64,000 nucleotides of DNA from Megaleporinus macrocephalus (Eukaryota > Chordata > Actinopteri > Characiformes > Anostomidae). The stretch covers positions 40,403,921 through 40,467,920 of the forward strand of contig CM038718.1 of the NCBI GenBank assembly GCA_021613375.1, given 5' to 3'. The notes below the pieces were generated by a model, which ran no database searches, was not told the origin of the DNA, and was given only the letters and a program-made list of their open reading frames with translations. This document shows, piece by piece, positions 1-47,859 of the stretch; positions within the stretch are counted from its first letter, which is position 1; every line of letters starts with the position of its first letter. The position numbers were made by a program, and so were the translations under genes.

Positions 1-225
1 ATTGTTACATCAGTGTTACGAGTGTTATCAGTGTTATGTCAGTGTTACATCATTGTTATCAGTGTTATTTCTGTTACCTTAGTGTTCCGTCAGTGTTGTT
101 AGTGTTACGTCAGTGTTATCAGTGTTATGTCTGTTACCTCAGTGTTACATCAGTGTTATGTCAGTGTTATGTCAGTGTTATGTCAGTGTTATGTCAGTGT
201 TACGTGAGTGTTACATCAATATTAT
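1..225. repeat. 11/12-bp minisatellite ending just before a splice acceptor
   Basis: About 20 copies of tcagtgttatg with variants (ttac at, gttagtg). It stops about ten bases before the acceptor of the first visible col9a3 exon. The left edge is cut by the window. Confidence 0.9.
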
Positions 226-234
226 TTTTTGCAG

Positions 235-37088
<36,854 letters not shown>

Positions 37089-38085
37089 ACACCAACGCCT
37101 TCCTCTTTAAAAAAAAAAAAAACATAAACACAAGCGCACCCCAAGGAGAGAAGAAAGAGCAAGAACCCGAGGGGGAACAAGACGAACCAGAGAATTCCCT
37201 TTTTAAATGTCTGGGGGTAAGAAAACGAAATGTCAGTGGATGTGAGAAATCAAAAATCCTGCAAAGAGCAGGAACGAGTGAGCTGAAAGACTTCAAGCCA
37301 AGACTTCATCATTGACCATTCAAAAGGCAAGGCAAGGCAAGGCAGTCTGAAAAGAACAAACAAGTACAGTTATGTGTAGATGTGTGTAAAAAAAAAACAA
37401 CAGACTAAAAATCGCTTATTGAAATGGTGAAAACTGGCCAGTCCAACCCGTATACTTTGTACATGCGCGTGTAAAAACTTTTCTTAGTGCCCTCCGTGGC
37501 CAGTCTAGCTTAAAGTCCCTCTGTTCGGACTCCTGTATAGCAACAACTGTGATTGTCTTGACATCGTAAAGCAAAAAAGTAGAGGAGATGCCTCACGTGT
37601 CATGGTGCTTTCTACCTGAAAGAGAGGAAATTGTTTTACCTCAAAATCCGCCCAAAATCAAACAAAGCAATCTGGGAGCATCACTCGGTATAAGGTATGA
37701 AAGTGTGTTAAAATATTTTGTATATTACCGCACCAATACTAAATAATTTGCAAGTCTTTGTTTTGTTTAAAGGAAAGTGTCATCTTTTTTTATTTTTTAT
37801 TTTTTACTTTCTCGAATGTGTTTTATGACAGACCCAAAGAAAAAAATAAAATAAAATAATAAAAAGAAAACTGAAAGCATCCTTCCAGATGCTTGGAGAA
37901 CTGTTACTGTACAATAACTCATTGTCTGGATTTTCCACCACATCCACTATGTACTGGTGCTGTAACTATTAAATACACATGACTTTAAGTACTATTTATT
38001 ATTTGTGGGTGACTGTTGTATGTACAGTGGGACGCTGCAGCACCGTGTTGTAAGAAATGCTGAATAAAGCCACTTTCCAGTGAAA
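37089..38085 (+). other. col9a3: col9a3 3' UTR (inferred extent)
   Basis: Non-coding, A-rich in places, without a repeat array. AATAAA at 38063-38068 is the best last polyadenylation signal; several A-rich AATAAA-like words lie near 37845-37860. The end point is estimated at 15-25 bp past the signal. Confidence 0.6.
38063..38068 (+). terminator. col9a3 polyadenylation signal
   Basis: AATAAA about 975 bp after the stop codon. The next AATAAA-type word, on the opposite strand, is about 100 bp away and serves tcfl5. Confidence 0.6.
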
Positions 38086-38139
38086 CGTTATTCCTCTCTT
38101 AGACGTCAAGTCCATTAGTGGTTCACTTAAAAGACTCAT

Positions 38140-38889
38140 GTATGCAGTACATGAATACAGGAATCGTTTATTCCAACACGGTAGAAACCACACACACAGA
38201 AATGCACCAACTATGCTCCAAAATGTGTTGCCAACTTTTTTTTGTGCTACGTTCATTAATAAGAGAACACAAGTTTGCTCTAAACGGATGTAAATGAAGC
38301 ACGCTCGTTAAAAGCTTAATGAAACACGCATCTTCAATATGCTAATGTAAATGCAAATGCAATTTTAAAAGACTATAACTACGTGGCAAGGCTTCGACCG
38401 CTGCTGTTTCTTAGATAGCATGGAGAAACAGTGCCATCTGCAGTTCAATGCAGGCATAGCTCAGTTCAGTAGAACAGTCCTTGTGCACAAGTAGATACAG
38501 ATTGATGTAAAAAAAACAAAAAAAAAAAACACTGCCTATTCTTGTTGGAACCTGATCCACTAGAACAGCAGTATAGAGGAAATTCTGTTTCCCCTGAATT
38601 ATGAGGGGGAATCTGTTTATGAAATTTGCCATAAACCTACACCAAACCACAGATAACAGGGAGCAAGAATATGGCTATTTATATATTATTACTATATATT
38701 ATTATAATATTTCTGTCCGGCATTAGTTCTCCTAAAACTACAGGGTACACGTGATGTCATCATGGACATTCCATACTTGTTTTACAAAATAACTTACTAA
38801 TATTTGCAGAATAAATTAATAACAGACAGACTATGGTCAATAAATATAGATGGAAAAAATGACACTCATATTGGTCTGTTGAGATGAGG
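38140..38889 (-). other. tcfl5: tcfl5 3' UTR (inferred extent)
   Basis: Mostly unique sequence, without an array, between the tcfl5 stop and the proposed polyadenylation signal. The limits are inferred. Confidence 0.5.
38167..38172 (-). terminator. tcfl5 polyadenylation signal (minus strand)
   Basis: TTTATT on the plus strand, so AATAAA on the minus strand, about 720 bp past the tcfl5 stop. The convergent 3' ends would then lie within roughly 50-70 bp. A second minus-strand AATAAA near 37992 would make the transcripts overlap. Confidence 0.5.
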
Positions 38890-38967
38890 CTACATCTTAC
38901 TCTCAGCGATGTCTCTGCTGTGCTTGAGCCGAACTCCAGTCTTGCCGCAGAAGGTGTTCTCAAAGTC
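38890..38967 (-). CDS. tcfl5: tcfl5 last coding exon
   Basis: 78 nt: DFENTFCGKTGVRLKHSRDI, then AESKM and TAG at 38892-38890. FCGKTGxRLK is conserved in the family. Acceptor ctgtag. Confidence 0.9.
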   Translation of the reverse strand, partial: DFENTFCGKTGVRLKHSRDIAESKM

Positions 38968-41900
38968 CTACAGCAGATTAGAACACAGGATTACTCTGTT
39001 TATTATGTATGTTTACACTGCACCTTCAGGAGCTGCTCATCTTCCATATAAGTAGATGTTCAACTCTAGACTGTAGCCAACACAGTTTACCGGCCCATCA
39101 ATGAAAATGGATCAGACTAAGGTAACGGGCCATTTTCACAGCTCTGTCAGGGGCAGCTTGGCTGGAGTTGTTTGGTTAGTGGGCTACCAACCACTCACAT
39201 GGTGGGCAGTGGTGGGCTGGAGGCTGGGGAATCACCCTTGTAGCTGGAAGGTGCCGTTTCAGTCCAAGAACTGATAGGAAGGACACGACTGAAGTGCCCT
39301 CGAGCAAGACACCTAACAGCTCCCCAGCTACTGTGGATAGGGCTGCCCACCATTCCAGGCAAGTATGCTCACTGCTTCCTAGTGTGTGTGTGTTCACTAG
39401 CTTGTGTATATGTGGGTGTTTCACTGCCCCCTAGTGTGTGTGTTCACTAGTGTGTGTATGTGGGTGTTTCACTGCCTCCTAGTGTGTGTGTTCACTAGTG
39501 TGTGTGTATATGTGGGTGTTTCACTGCCTCTTGTGTGTGTTCACTAGTGTGTGTGTATATGTGGGTGTTTCACTGCCTCCTAGTGCATGTGTTCAGTAGT
39601 GTGTGTGTATAAGTGGGTGTTTCACTGCCCCCTAGTGTATGTGTGTGTATGTGGGTGTTTCACAGCCTCATAGTGTATGTGTGTGTATGTGGGTGTTTCA
39701 CAGCCTCATAGCGTGTATATTCACTAGTGTGTGTATATGTGACTGTTTCACTGCCCCCTAGGGTGTGTGTTCAGTAGTGTGTGTTTATAAGTGGGTGTTT
39801 CACTGGCCCCTACTGTATAAGTGTGTGTATGTGGGCGTTTCACAGCCTCCTTGTGTGTGTATATGTGAGTGTTTCACTGCCCCCTAGTGTGTGTATTTAC
39901 TACTGAGTGTGTATGTGGGTGTTTCACTGCCCCCTAGTGTGTGTATGTGAGTGTTTTACTGCCCCCTAGTGTGTGTATTCACTAGTGTGAGTATATGTGG
40001 GTGTTTCACTGCCCCCTAGTGTGTGTATTCACTAGTGTGTGTACATGTGAGTGTTTCACTGCCCCCTAGTGTGTGTGTGTGTGGGGGTGTTTCATTGCAC
40101 AGACGGGTTAAATGTGGACGTCAAATTCTGCTGTATGCAAACACAAGAAGTAAATAGTTCTACGTTCTTATACTGAGTACTGTAATAAAAAAAACTCGAG
40201 CAAAAGCTGTGCCTGACAGAAAACTGAAAATGGCCCACTGCCCAAATAATACCTCGTCAGTGATGACCGTTCATGAAGTGATTGAAATGAGTGTCTAGAA
40301 ATGATCTACAGTCTCCAACTGTTCACCAGGATGGTGGAGTTTACAAGAAAGGGGTTTCTGATAATGTGACTAGGCTGTGTATGTGTGTAATCGTAAGCAG
40401 AGTTAAATTATATTGATTTAAAAAAATGTTCTGCACCTGTTTGAGGGAGTCTCCATGAATCTCCCTGATATACTTGAGGAAGGCTGTGGTCCACTGCAGG
40501 GTCGTGGCTTTGTCGGTTTCAGCAGTGCAGAAGGGCACCAACAGGTTCAGCTCATCACAGCACAGGCGGATTCTTCTCCTGCCAATCGATGCATGTTCAA
40601 TATTTAGTTTAGCAGGTGTGGCTGGTAAGTGCATACCCCAGAGAGCCAAACCTTGAAATTTGGGATCTGTGAGGATTCTACCATGTCACAAATAAGATCA
40701 AAAAATCATTCCTGGTTTTATGTGAAATGCTCCATCAGGACAGTGGTTTTGAGAAGACGTGGCCTAAAATGGACTTCTGCAGGGCCTTGTGAGGTTAGAA
40801 CAGTTTATCACTACTTTACCATCATTAACAATAAATGTATCTTCATGTATCTCCAAAATGGTAACTTTACAGAAGAGGTTAAATTGTTCTTTACTTTTAA
40901 TGTAAGTAAATGGAACCAGACTTTTTTCCAAGCTGTTCTGAAGCATTTCTATTGGTCCATCCGTGATGAAACTTCCACAGGATATAAAGAGCAGCTGTCA
41001 AGTTCAAACATGGAGATACATGCTGTAGGTTTACTGGTGGGTTTGATAGTAAATAAAATGTGTATATTTGTGTTGTAGACATGGAGACCCTTGTACCCAT
41101 CACCACCAATGTAAACACCACCACCACCACTGTAAACACCATCACCACCAATGTAAACACCATCACCACCACTGTAAACATCATCACCACTGTAAACACC
41201 ATCACCACCACTGTAAACACCATCAACACCACTGTAAACACCATTACCACCACTGTAAACACCATCATCACCACTGTAAACAACATCTTAACCATTTCAC
41301 ACCAACATACTCTAAATAACTAAATCATGCAGTCAGACAAACCAATACCAAATCAATACAAACAGGCTATTTAGAGGTTAGATCATGATAAATACACATA
41401 ATATTGTTGCATTAATTCTTATTTTTCTACATCATTTGAACGCAGCAGCTGCCCTTTAAAAGATTGTATGATAAATGGACAAATAAAAATTCTCCATAAT
41501 AGCTTGGGAGTACTTCTGGTTCCATTGACTTACATTGAAAGTAAAGTTTTTGTCCTCTCCTGTAAAGTTACTATGTTGGAGACACCCGTTTTTCTTTACG
41601 CAGCAACGCTGAATGACCATAGGATTCATTTGAATCTTGGCTCAATTGTACTACCTGCGGTCTCTTTCCTTGTTGTTGTGTCTCTCTCTTCGCTGTTTGA
41701 TCTCTAAAGGATGTCCCATCCTTTTATTAGGCTTACAGCCCGACACCACACAGCCTTCCTTCAGGCTTCCTGGACCGTGGACAACATTAGGGACCTGTGC
41801 CTGCAAAGCCCTGGGCCCCCGCGCTCTGGGTCGCTTGGCTGGAGGATCAGATTTCTCCTCTGCTTCACCTTCTTTTTTTAAAGAAAAGAGACATAAGAGA

Positions 41901-42398
41901 CAGACAACACTTCATTAAACCCATATAACGTTTTCTGTCACGTTATGCTAACTGTACACTAGAAGACTTCTATAAGACTCTGAAAAGACGTTTAACAGAC
42001 TGAAGTCTGACTCCCTCTCACATCTAAAGACCAGTCACAGACTTTTAGTCACAGACTAGTCACAGGCTATGATTTTGCAAAGACTGGGGGTCTTTCAGAG
42101 TCACTATTTACAACATAAATTTAACACTACATAACATTTACTTAATACAATCTTTGCACATTTATTTATATTTTAATAAATATCCCAGTACTGTCATATA
42201 TCTACTGATACCCGTTTTTCTCTTACACATTACCTAATTTATTACTGCACTACCTACTCTCTTGTATATTTTCTTTTTTACTATTGGAGTTCTTTATTTT
42301 TCTTTATATACCTTATTGTTTTTGTACTGTGTTTTGTACTTTGTTTTGTTACTGTGTAACTGCTACTGGCTGCTAAATTTCCTTCGGGATCAATAAAG

Positions 42399-42429
<31 letters not shown>

Positions 42430-42502
42430 TCCTCACAATGTAACTGTGATTATATCTATCTATCTATCTATCTATCTATTCCTCACAATGTAACTGTGAT
42501 TA

Positions 42503-42544
<42 letters not shown>

Positions 42545-45003
42545 ACAAGAGTGCTACTAGATTCCTTCTGAGAGTATTTCCCATTTATATGACTAAAGTT
42601 GGCATATTCAGCTAATTGTACGGTTCGCTGGTAGGCTAACTGTAAACACTGTAGCCCTGTTCGGCTGGGATTTTGAGGGCTTCAGCTATTTCTGTCCACC
42701 TTTTTTCCTTTTCCACTCTGTCGTGGTATAAATTTGAAGACACGTCAAAGAGGCACTTTTGCTCACTCCACAGCTCACTCCACAGTTCACTCCCCAGCTC
42801 ACTCCCCAGCTCCACCAGTTCCTCCTCCTTTTGTACAGTCCAGAAGAACCGCAGTTTCCCAACCCTCGCCTGACTCCCCTCTATGTCTAACTTCTTTACC
42901 CGCCAGACATTCCTGTACTTGCCTCGCAGCTTCCCTTTTGGTGGTAAACAGAGCTCTCCTATTGGTTGTCGACAATGTTTACATCACTATTTGCGTGAGC
43001 CAAGACTTCAGACTTATGATAATATTAAACACAGTTGATTTTATCGGAACGCTAGGCTGAGAAAAAGACTGACTTAAACTTTCAGTCTTGACCACCTCAC
43101 ACTAAACGTGATGATGCGAGCGCAACTCAACTCTAGCAAGATTTTATTCAGACACTGGAAATTTGTCTGCGACAGAGAAATCGCTTGGTGTAAAGCCAGC
43201 ATTAGTCAAGCAATAGAAGCTTTCAACATAAAAATTACACCTACTTTCCAGTTTGACGTCCCTTTGCTCATCGGCTTGGTCAGCGTGGATGATGTATGGA
43301 GCCCTTAACAAGATATCAGCTGTCTTGCCTGGTCTGTAACTGAAGGTGAAGTTCTTGGGAAGGATTACCTCAGAATGTTTGCTGCCCTCCAACAGGTGAC
43401 TAAAACTCTGGGATATAAAAAGGAAGTCTTGAGAAGACAGGAGCACTTTTAAAAGTGATTTAATAATAATACCCTACATATTAAAGATTTTAATCTCTAA
43501 TCATACTGTTAGCTTTCATTACAGGTCTTTAGAAACAGAGAAATATATTTCATCAACGCTGTCATTAGAATGGCCATTCGTTTATATATCAGCTCTTCTG
43601 TGATTCTTAGGAAATGAAACTTTAGCATTGTATACTGATTTACATTCACATAAAGACAATTATCCACAGGGGATAGAAGTGATAAGTGTTACTTTCTTCT
43701 TTCCAATCTAAAAAAGAGAACAGTTGCGTTCTTTTGGACTCCCAGACCTGGACAGCTGGGACCTCATCAACAATCAAACTCATGATCTCCTGATAATAAG
43801 ACCAACATTTGGACTATGTCTATTTATTTTGCTAAAAGTTTGCAGTAGATTTGGGTTCTTGTGACACTGTATTTTAGGTTAGTTTCACAGTGATGTTTCT
43901 TTATTAGCCCAAAATCATGCAGAGATACAAGTGGTCTGTTATTCTCACCATTTGAAGAAGATTTCCTGCTTTGCATGAAAATTGAGGAATTGAAAATTGA
44001 GCAAACTAAGTAGGTCTAAAAGCATCACTTACGAGCAATCAATATCTTTTTCCTATCCTAATACATATGGTTAGAAATTCAGTCATGCTTAAATACCTGA
44101 ACATGAGCTCCTCCGTATTGATAGAGACACTCTACAGCAGCCGTCTTGTCTGCCTTGGGCCAGTTTTCTGACTGCGAAAGCAGTGTCATTCCTTGCGTGT
44201 CTGTAGATTCATGAAGCACTGACAAAAATCTGAAAATAGGGAAAAACAACTGCATGAAGAACAAGTGTTGACTCGGACACACAAACATTCATTCTGACGA
44301 ACATCTGCCCACAAGATTTCTATATAACTGAGTGGTAAAGATGTAAACATGGTCTGATGGAGAAATCTGGGTTTGGAGAATGAATCCAGGAGACGCTACC
44401 TACAGAGTGAATGCAGAGTGGCAACAGAAAGTTTGGCGGAGGGGGGATAATGGACTGGGGTTTGGGATCCTTAATTTCAGTGAACGGTGATGTTAAAGCT
44501 ACAGTCATGTTTGGTAGAGGGGGGATAATGGTCTGTGTTAGGGGGAGGTTCAGGGTTTGGGATGCTCAGTTCCAGTGAAGGGTGATTTTAATGTTTAATG
44601 CTACAGTAAAGCTTGGTGAAGGGGTGAAGGGGGGTAATGGTGTGTGTAGGGGGGGCAGTGTTTGGGATCCTTAGTTCCAATTAAAAGTGATTTTAATGCA
44701 ACAGAAAAGTCTGGTAGAGGGGGGGCTAATGGTCTGGGCAGGGGGAGTCAGGGTTTGGGAGCCTCAGTTCCAGTGAAGGGTGACGTTAATGATACAGTAA
44801 TGATACAGCTTTTTGGAAGAGGATAATGGTCTGGGGGATGGTGTTCGGGGTTAAGTGGGTGATGTTAATGCTACAGCACACAAAGAGAATGTGCAGCAGT
44901 TTGGGAAAAAAGAATGCCCATATTTTTTGGAATGGCACAACAAGCTTTTTAAAAAGATGTCCACACATTTTTGGCCACATAGGCGTACATCAGTCAGTAG
45001 GAA

Positions 45004-45069
<66 letters not shown>

Positions 45070-46408
45070 CGTACGTATTCAGAACTGCTGACTGCGAGTC
45101 CTGTTGTTTGGCTTTGTCGCAGGGGCTGCCAGTGAACCTCTTCTCCAAGCACACACGTGCAGGTGGGTTTGGTCTGAGTTTTAGCGGAGGTAATGCCCTG
45201 CGGTCAGAAGGGTCCACACTGCGATCCTTGGCATAGTTCACCTTTTCTAGCACAGAGTTCGGCACCTCCACACAGCATGTTGGCGTCTTCTCCCCCTCAT
45301 TAACGATGCCACCTGGATCGCTGCACAGAATCATTTTAATTTCCTGAACGTCCTCTGCTCCCGGATGATCAGACCTGGAGAAGGCGGACGGCTCATCTGT
45401 GTACAATGTGGACGACGTGTCGGGCTGGCACACGGCTGGGGTAGAAGGGGGTGAGCAGGCTGTGGGGTTGTTTTCATTCTCAGAGTGGGCAGTGAGTTGG
45501 CAGTCTGTGTAACTCGGCTGATTTAACTTTCCCTGTGAAAATAAAATGCATTGTTACATGAAGTTACTACACAGAGTTGCCTGTTGAATAAGCACTGCCA
45601 CCTGTCTGATGGGTCTTTGTCCAATTTTATAATATAATAAATGTGTTATCGGCTGTATAAAAGATTTGTGCGGGTCCATAGTACTCTAGCCAACACACTG
45701 AGTATGACAGGACACTACTGTGAAGGTGCTCAGACCAATAACACACCAAAACAGCTGCAATCGCTTGTCAAAGCGAGTCAAAGAAGGAAAAGATCTGTGG
45801 TGAATCAGAAGAACATAACATAAAACATAAAAACCACCTCCTTGTATCTACACACATTGCCCATTCTATCAGCTCCACTGACCATACAGGAGCTACACTT
45901 ACAGACTGTAGTTCATCTGATTCTCTGTATACTTTATTACACTGTTCTTTATTAATCAGGACCCCCACAGGACCACCACAGAGCAGATGCTATTAGGGAG
46001 GTGGATCATTCTCAGGACCCCCGATCATTAAAAAACAAGGTGAAAGAGAAAAACAATGTATGCAACGAATCTGATGGACTAAAGTCGGTAATTGAACAAC
46101 AAAGTGCTCCTATATTCTGAAATATAAACAGATTATATTGCAATACAGTTTCAAAACATTACTGTTCTGCTGAGGTTCACTTCCACCAACTCCTCCTGCT
46201 CCTGGCTCTGGACATCAATGTGGGACTGAAGCATGTGCTGAAGGTGAGAGTACTCCACCTCTGTCATCTCCATCAGGTTAAACTCAGAGCTCACAGTCGG
46301 CCTTTGATCACAGCCGTTCTGAGTGACGATGACGCTGACCGGATCAGATAGGAACTGCCCCACGAGAGGTGCTACATGTAGAGCCTTGCGTGCGACTGAG
46401 GTGGTCAT
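38890..46408 (-). CDS. tcfl5: tcfl5, transcription factor-like 5 (bHLH), complete coding region
   Basis: A basic helix-loop-helix nuclear transcription factor; the mammalian protein is known from male germ cells and binds E-box-like DNA. Seven coding exons read on the minus strand: 46408-46163, 45532-45075, 44229-44097, 43407-43245, 41868-41655, 40578-40437, 38967-38890. Lengths 246+458+133+163+214+142+78 give 1434 nt, exactly 477 residues plus stop, and all splice phases agree. The N-terminal motif MEMTEVEYSHLQHML matches the family start region. The bHLH spans about residues 390-450, with basic region RRERHNNKERDRR followed by IRLCCDELNLLVPF. His397, Glu401 and Arg405 form the class B H-E-R pattern for CACGTG-type sites. 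The C-terminus FCGKTGVRLK is also family-like. An upstream 5' UTR exon is possible but not seen. Length is close to the roughly 500 residues I recall for human. The exon 5 acceptor could be 3 nt earlier (41871). Confidence 0.9.
39160..39374. mobile_element. SINE-like element, copy A
   Basis: Shares tgtggatagggctgcccacc and tcgagcaagacacctaacag with copy B at 49425-49560. Its tail merges into the array at 39375-40092. Lies in the tcfl5 intron between coding exons 6 and 7. Confidence 0.65.
39375..40092. repeat. 45-50-bp G/T-rich minisatellite, about 15 copies
   Basis: Unit with gtgggtgtttcactgccccc and tagtgtgtgtattcactagt. Same family as the larger array at 49561-53748. Confidence 0.9.
40437..40578 (-). 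CDS. tcfl5: tcfl5 coding exon 6 (helix-loop-helix)
   Basis: 142 nt encoding RRIRLCCDELNLLVPF, the loop TAETDKATTLQW and helix 2 TTAFLKYIREIHGDSLKQ. Near-identical to what I recall for TCFL5. Acceptor ttggcag, donor gtgcag. Confidence 0.93.
40850..41090. mobile_element. Dispersed repeat flanking the second 21-bp array
   Basis: Contains gcatttctattggtccat and aggatataaagagcag, both present again near 63185-63265. Its end (actggtgggtttgatagtaa) is shared with 6259-6320. Confidence 0.6.
41095..41290. repeat. 21-bp minisatellite, second locus, about 9 copies
   Basis: Same unit as the 2.7-kb array at 6326-9050 (accaccactgtaaacaccat), preceded by the same flank. In the tcfl5 intron between coding exons 5 and 6. 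Confidence 0.92.
41655..41868 (-). CDS. tcfl5: tcfl5 coding exon 5 (basic region)
   Basis: 214 nt ending in the DNA-binding basic stretch QRRERHNNKERDR with phase 2 and donor gtagta. The upstream part is Lys/Arg/Pro-rich (PAKRPRARGPRAL), a possible nuclear localisation signal. The acceptor is either before 41868 or before 41871; both keep frame. Confidence 0.87.
42120..42546 (+). mobile_element. LINE/SINE 3' tail with (TATC)n
   Basis: Ends ttccttcgggatcaataaag then tatctatctatc, a typical fish retroposon tail. (TATC)n blocks at about 42400-42430, 42453-42479 and 42503-42544 flank duplicated cctcacaatgtaactgtgat. Confidence 0.6.
42664..42870 (-). pseudogene. MADF/Myb-SANT-like domain fragment
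   Basis: Open for about 70 codons on the minus strand: LRFFWTVQKEEELVEL, then WSEQKCLFDVSSNLYHDRVE and KEKRWTEIAEALKIP. This resembles MADF-type domains (ELW...CLYDVSSxxYxxRxxKxxRWxEIA) found in PIF/Harbinger transposons and some host genes. A 12-bp unit (ctggggagtgag and variants) is repeated about four times in frame. No start codon or complete gene visible. Confidence 0.5.
43245..43407 (-). CDS. tcfl5: tcfl5 coding exon 4
   Basis: 163 nt beginning SFSHLLEGSKHSEVILPKNF and containing ILLRAPYIIHADQADEQRD. Phase 0 to phase 1. Acceptor tatcccag, donor gtaggt. Confidence 0.83.
43420..44090. other. tcfl5 intron between coding exons 3 and 4, no gene
   Basis: Unique AT-rich sequence. I see no array or element. 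Confidence 0.4.
44097..44229 (-). CDS. tcfl5: tcfl5 coding exon 3
   Basis: 133 nt encoding FLSVLHESTDTQG, then SENWPKADKTAAVECLYQYG and ending GAHVQ, phase 2 to phase 0. Acceptor attttcag, donor gtattt. It is less conserved than the bHLH, but splice phases fit both neighbours. Confidence 0.8.
44330..44965 (+). mobile_element. Tc1-like remnant with repeated transposase core
   Basis: About five imperfect copies (about 80-115 bp) of a block with gtttggtagaggggggataa and ccagtgaagggtgattttaa. Translated, these are the GGGGIMxW and PVKGxxNA parts of a Tc1-type transposase. The end atttttggccacatag resembles a Tc1 terminus. No intact frame. Confidence 0.6.
45008..45063. repeat. (TA)n microsatellite
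   Basis: About 28 TA units beginning about 12 bp beyond the donor of tcfl5 coding exon 2. Confidence 0.95.
45075..45532 (-). CDS. tcfl5: tcfl5 coding exon 2
   Basis: 458 nt from GKLNQPSYTDCQ to SQSAVLNT, phase 0 to phase 2. It contains LRPNPPARVCLEKRF, which resembles the conserved VRLEDRF-type motif of TCFL5. Acceptor ttttcacag, donor gtacgt. A (TA)n tract begins about 12 bp past the donor. Confidence 0.87.
45835..46090. mobile_element. Dispersed MITE-like element, copy 3
   Basis: Shares agactgtagttcatctgatt, acccccacaggaccaccaca and gggaggtggatcattctcag with 28140-28300 (opposite orientation) and 61400-61560. In the tcfl5 intron between coding exons 1 and 2. Confidence 0.68.
46163..46408 (-). 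CDS. tcfl5: tcfl5 coding exon 1
   Basis: Starts with ATG at 46408-46406 (MTTSVARKALHVAPLVGQFL), includes MEMTEVEYSHLQHMLQSHID and ends at LSRT before donor gtaatg, phase 0. The ATG is preceded in frame by no better start. The cluster around EMTEVEY is the strongest N-terminal family match. Confidence 0.85.
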
Positions 46409-46849
46409 TCTTAAAGAGGGCAGAGAAAACTGTCAGCAAACACAAGCACAGTCAGATATCTGCCAGTTAGCTGGCCGTCTAGAACATCCTTAGCAAGTAT
46501 TAATCGGTACTTCTAATTACAAATCTAATTTGTAATGAATTAATTTGATCTAAACAGTTCCTACTGTGGATTGACTACTCTGGGAAGAACCTTTATTTGG
46601 CACAGAACCTTTACATAACATGCAAGAACCATTTGAAGGTCCCATAACATGGAAAACTGAAATTTTGCTTATACAGAAATGTTTAAATATTGCTTACATA
46701 CATAGAAACAAAGTCATTTTACTGTTTATGATTTTACAAAAAAAATCTCAGGTACATATATGTGCCTATTCAGTCATATGTGGCTGCAGTATAGCAAAAC
46801 CCACATACACTGAAGTTATTGGAAGTGCTTCAGCTTGGACCAATTACTA

Positions 46850-47815
46850 TGTTGAGGCCACAAGTTAACACACCTAAGACAAATTAATAAACTGAGGCCA
46901 CAAATGACTACGCTTAATATACTTAGGCCACAGGTTACCATACTGAGGCCAAAATATATTACATTGAGAACACAAATGACTATGTTGAGGCCACATATTA
47001 GTATACTCAGGCCACAATTTTATTGAGAACACAAATTATCACATTAAGAAGACGAATTATTAAGAAGACGAGGCCACAAGTTAATATACTTAGGCCATAA
47101 ATTAATAAACTGAGGGCACAAATTATCATGTTGAGGTCACCTATTACTATATTTAGGCCACAAATTACCACATTGAGAACACAAATTAATATACTGAGAA
47201 GACAAATTACTATGTAGAGGCCACAAGTTAATATACTTAGGCCATAAATTAATAAACTGAGGGCACAAATTACCATGTTGAGGTCACCTATTACTATATT
47301 TAGGCTACAAATTAATATACTGACAACAGAACTTACCATGCTGAGGCCACAAATTATTATGGTGAGATGACAAATTACTAAATTGAGGCCACAAGTTAAC
47401 ATACCAAGGCCACAAATTACTATGTTGAGGCCACAAATTATTATATTGGGAACACAAATTACCACAGTGAGGCTACAAATGATTATACTGGTAACACAAA
47501 TTATGTTAGGAACACAACTTACCATATTATTATGGCAAGAAAAAAAATTACTATGAGGCCACAATATAAATATATACAATATTAATAGACCAAGGCCACA
47601 AATTACTATGCTAAGCCCACATATTACTATATTGAGGCCAAAAATGATTATACAGAGACAACAAATTTCTATGCTGAGGCCACATAATACTATAATAAGG
47701 CCACAAATTATATTGAGAACACAAAATACCACATTACGAAGACAATTTACTATGTTGAGGCCACAAGTTAATACATCAAGGCTGCAAATTATTATATTGG
47801 GGTCACAAATTAAAT
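46850..47815. repeat. About 20-bp AT-rich degenerate tandem repeat, upstream of tcfl5 ATG
   Basis: Core aggccacaaattactatgtt with many substitutions; about 45 copies. Gives a 241-codon minus-strand frame of Ile, Val, Cys and Leu that is a repeat artefact. Confidence 0.85.
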
Positions 47816-47859
47816 TAAAATGAATATAGTAGTTTGCGTAGTTATTCCTTTTAATAACT

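Larger units (their letters stand above)
41930..43220. mobile_element. Probable PIF/Harbinger-type remnant with MADF-like coding piece
   Basis: The tcfl5 intron between coding exons 4 and 5 carries a minus-strand MADF/Myb-SANT-like fragment (42664-42870) and a LINE/SINE tail with a TATC microsatellite. Outer limits are uncertain. Nesting of one element in another is inferred. Confidence 0.4.

Noticed and set aside
47007..47732. 241-codon hydrophobic frame that could look like a membrane protein
   Set aside because: Comes from the degenerate 20-bp AT-rich array; Ile/Cys/Val periodicity follows the repeat.
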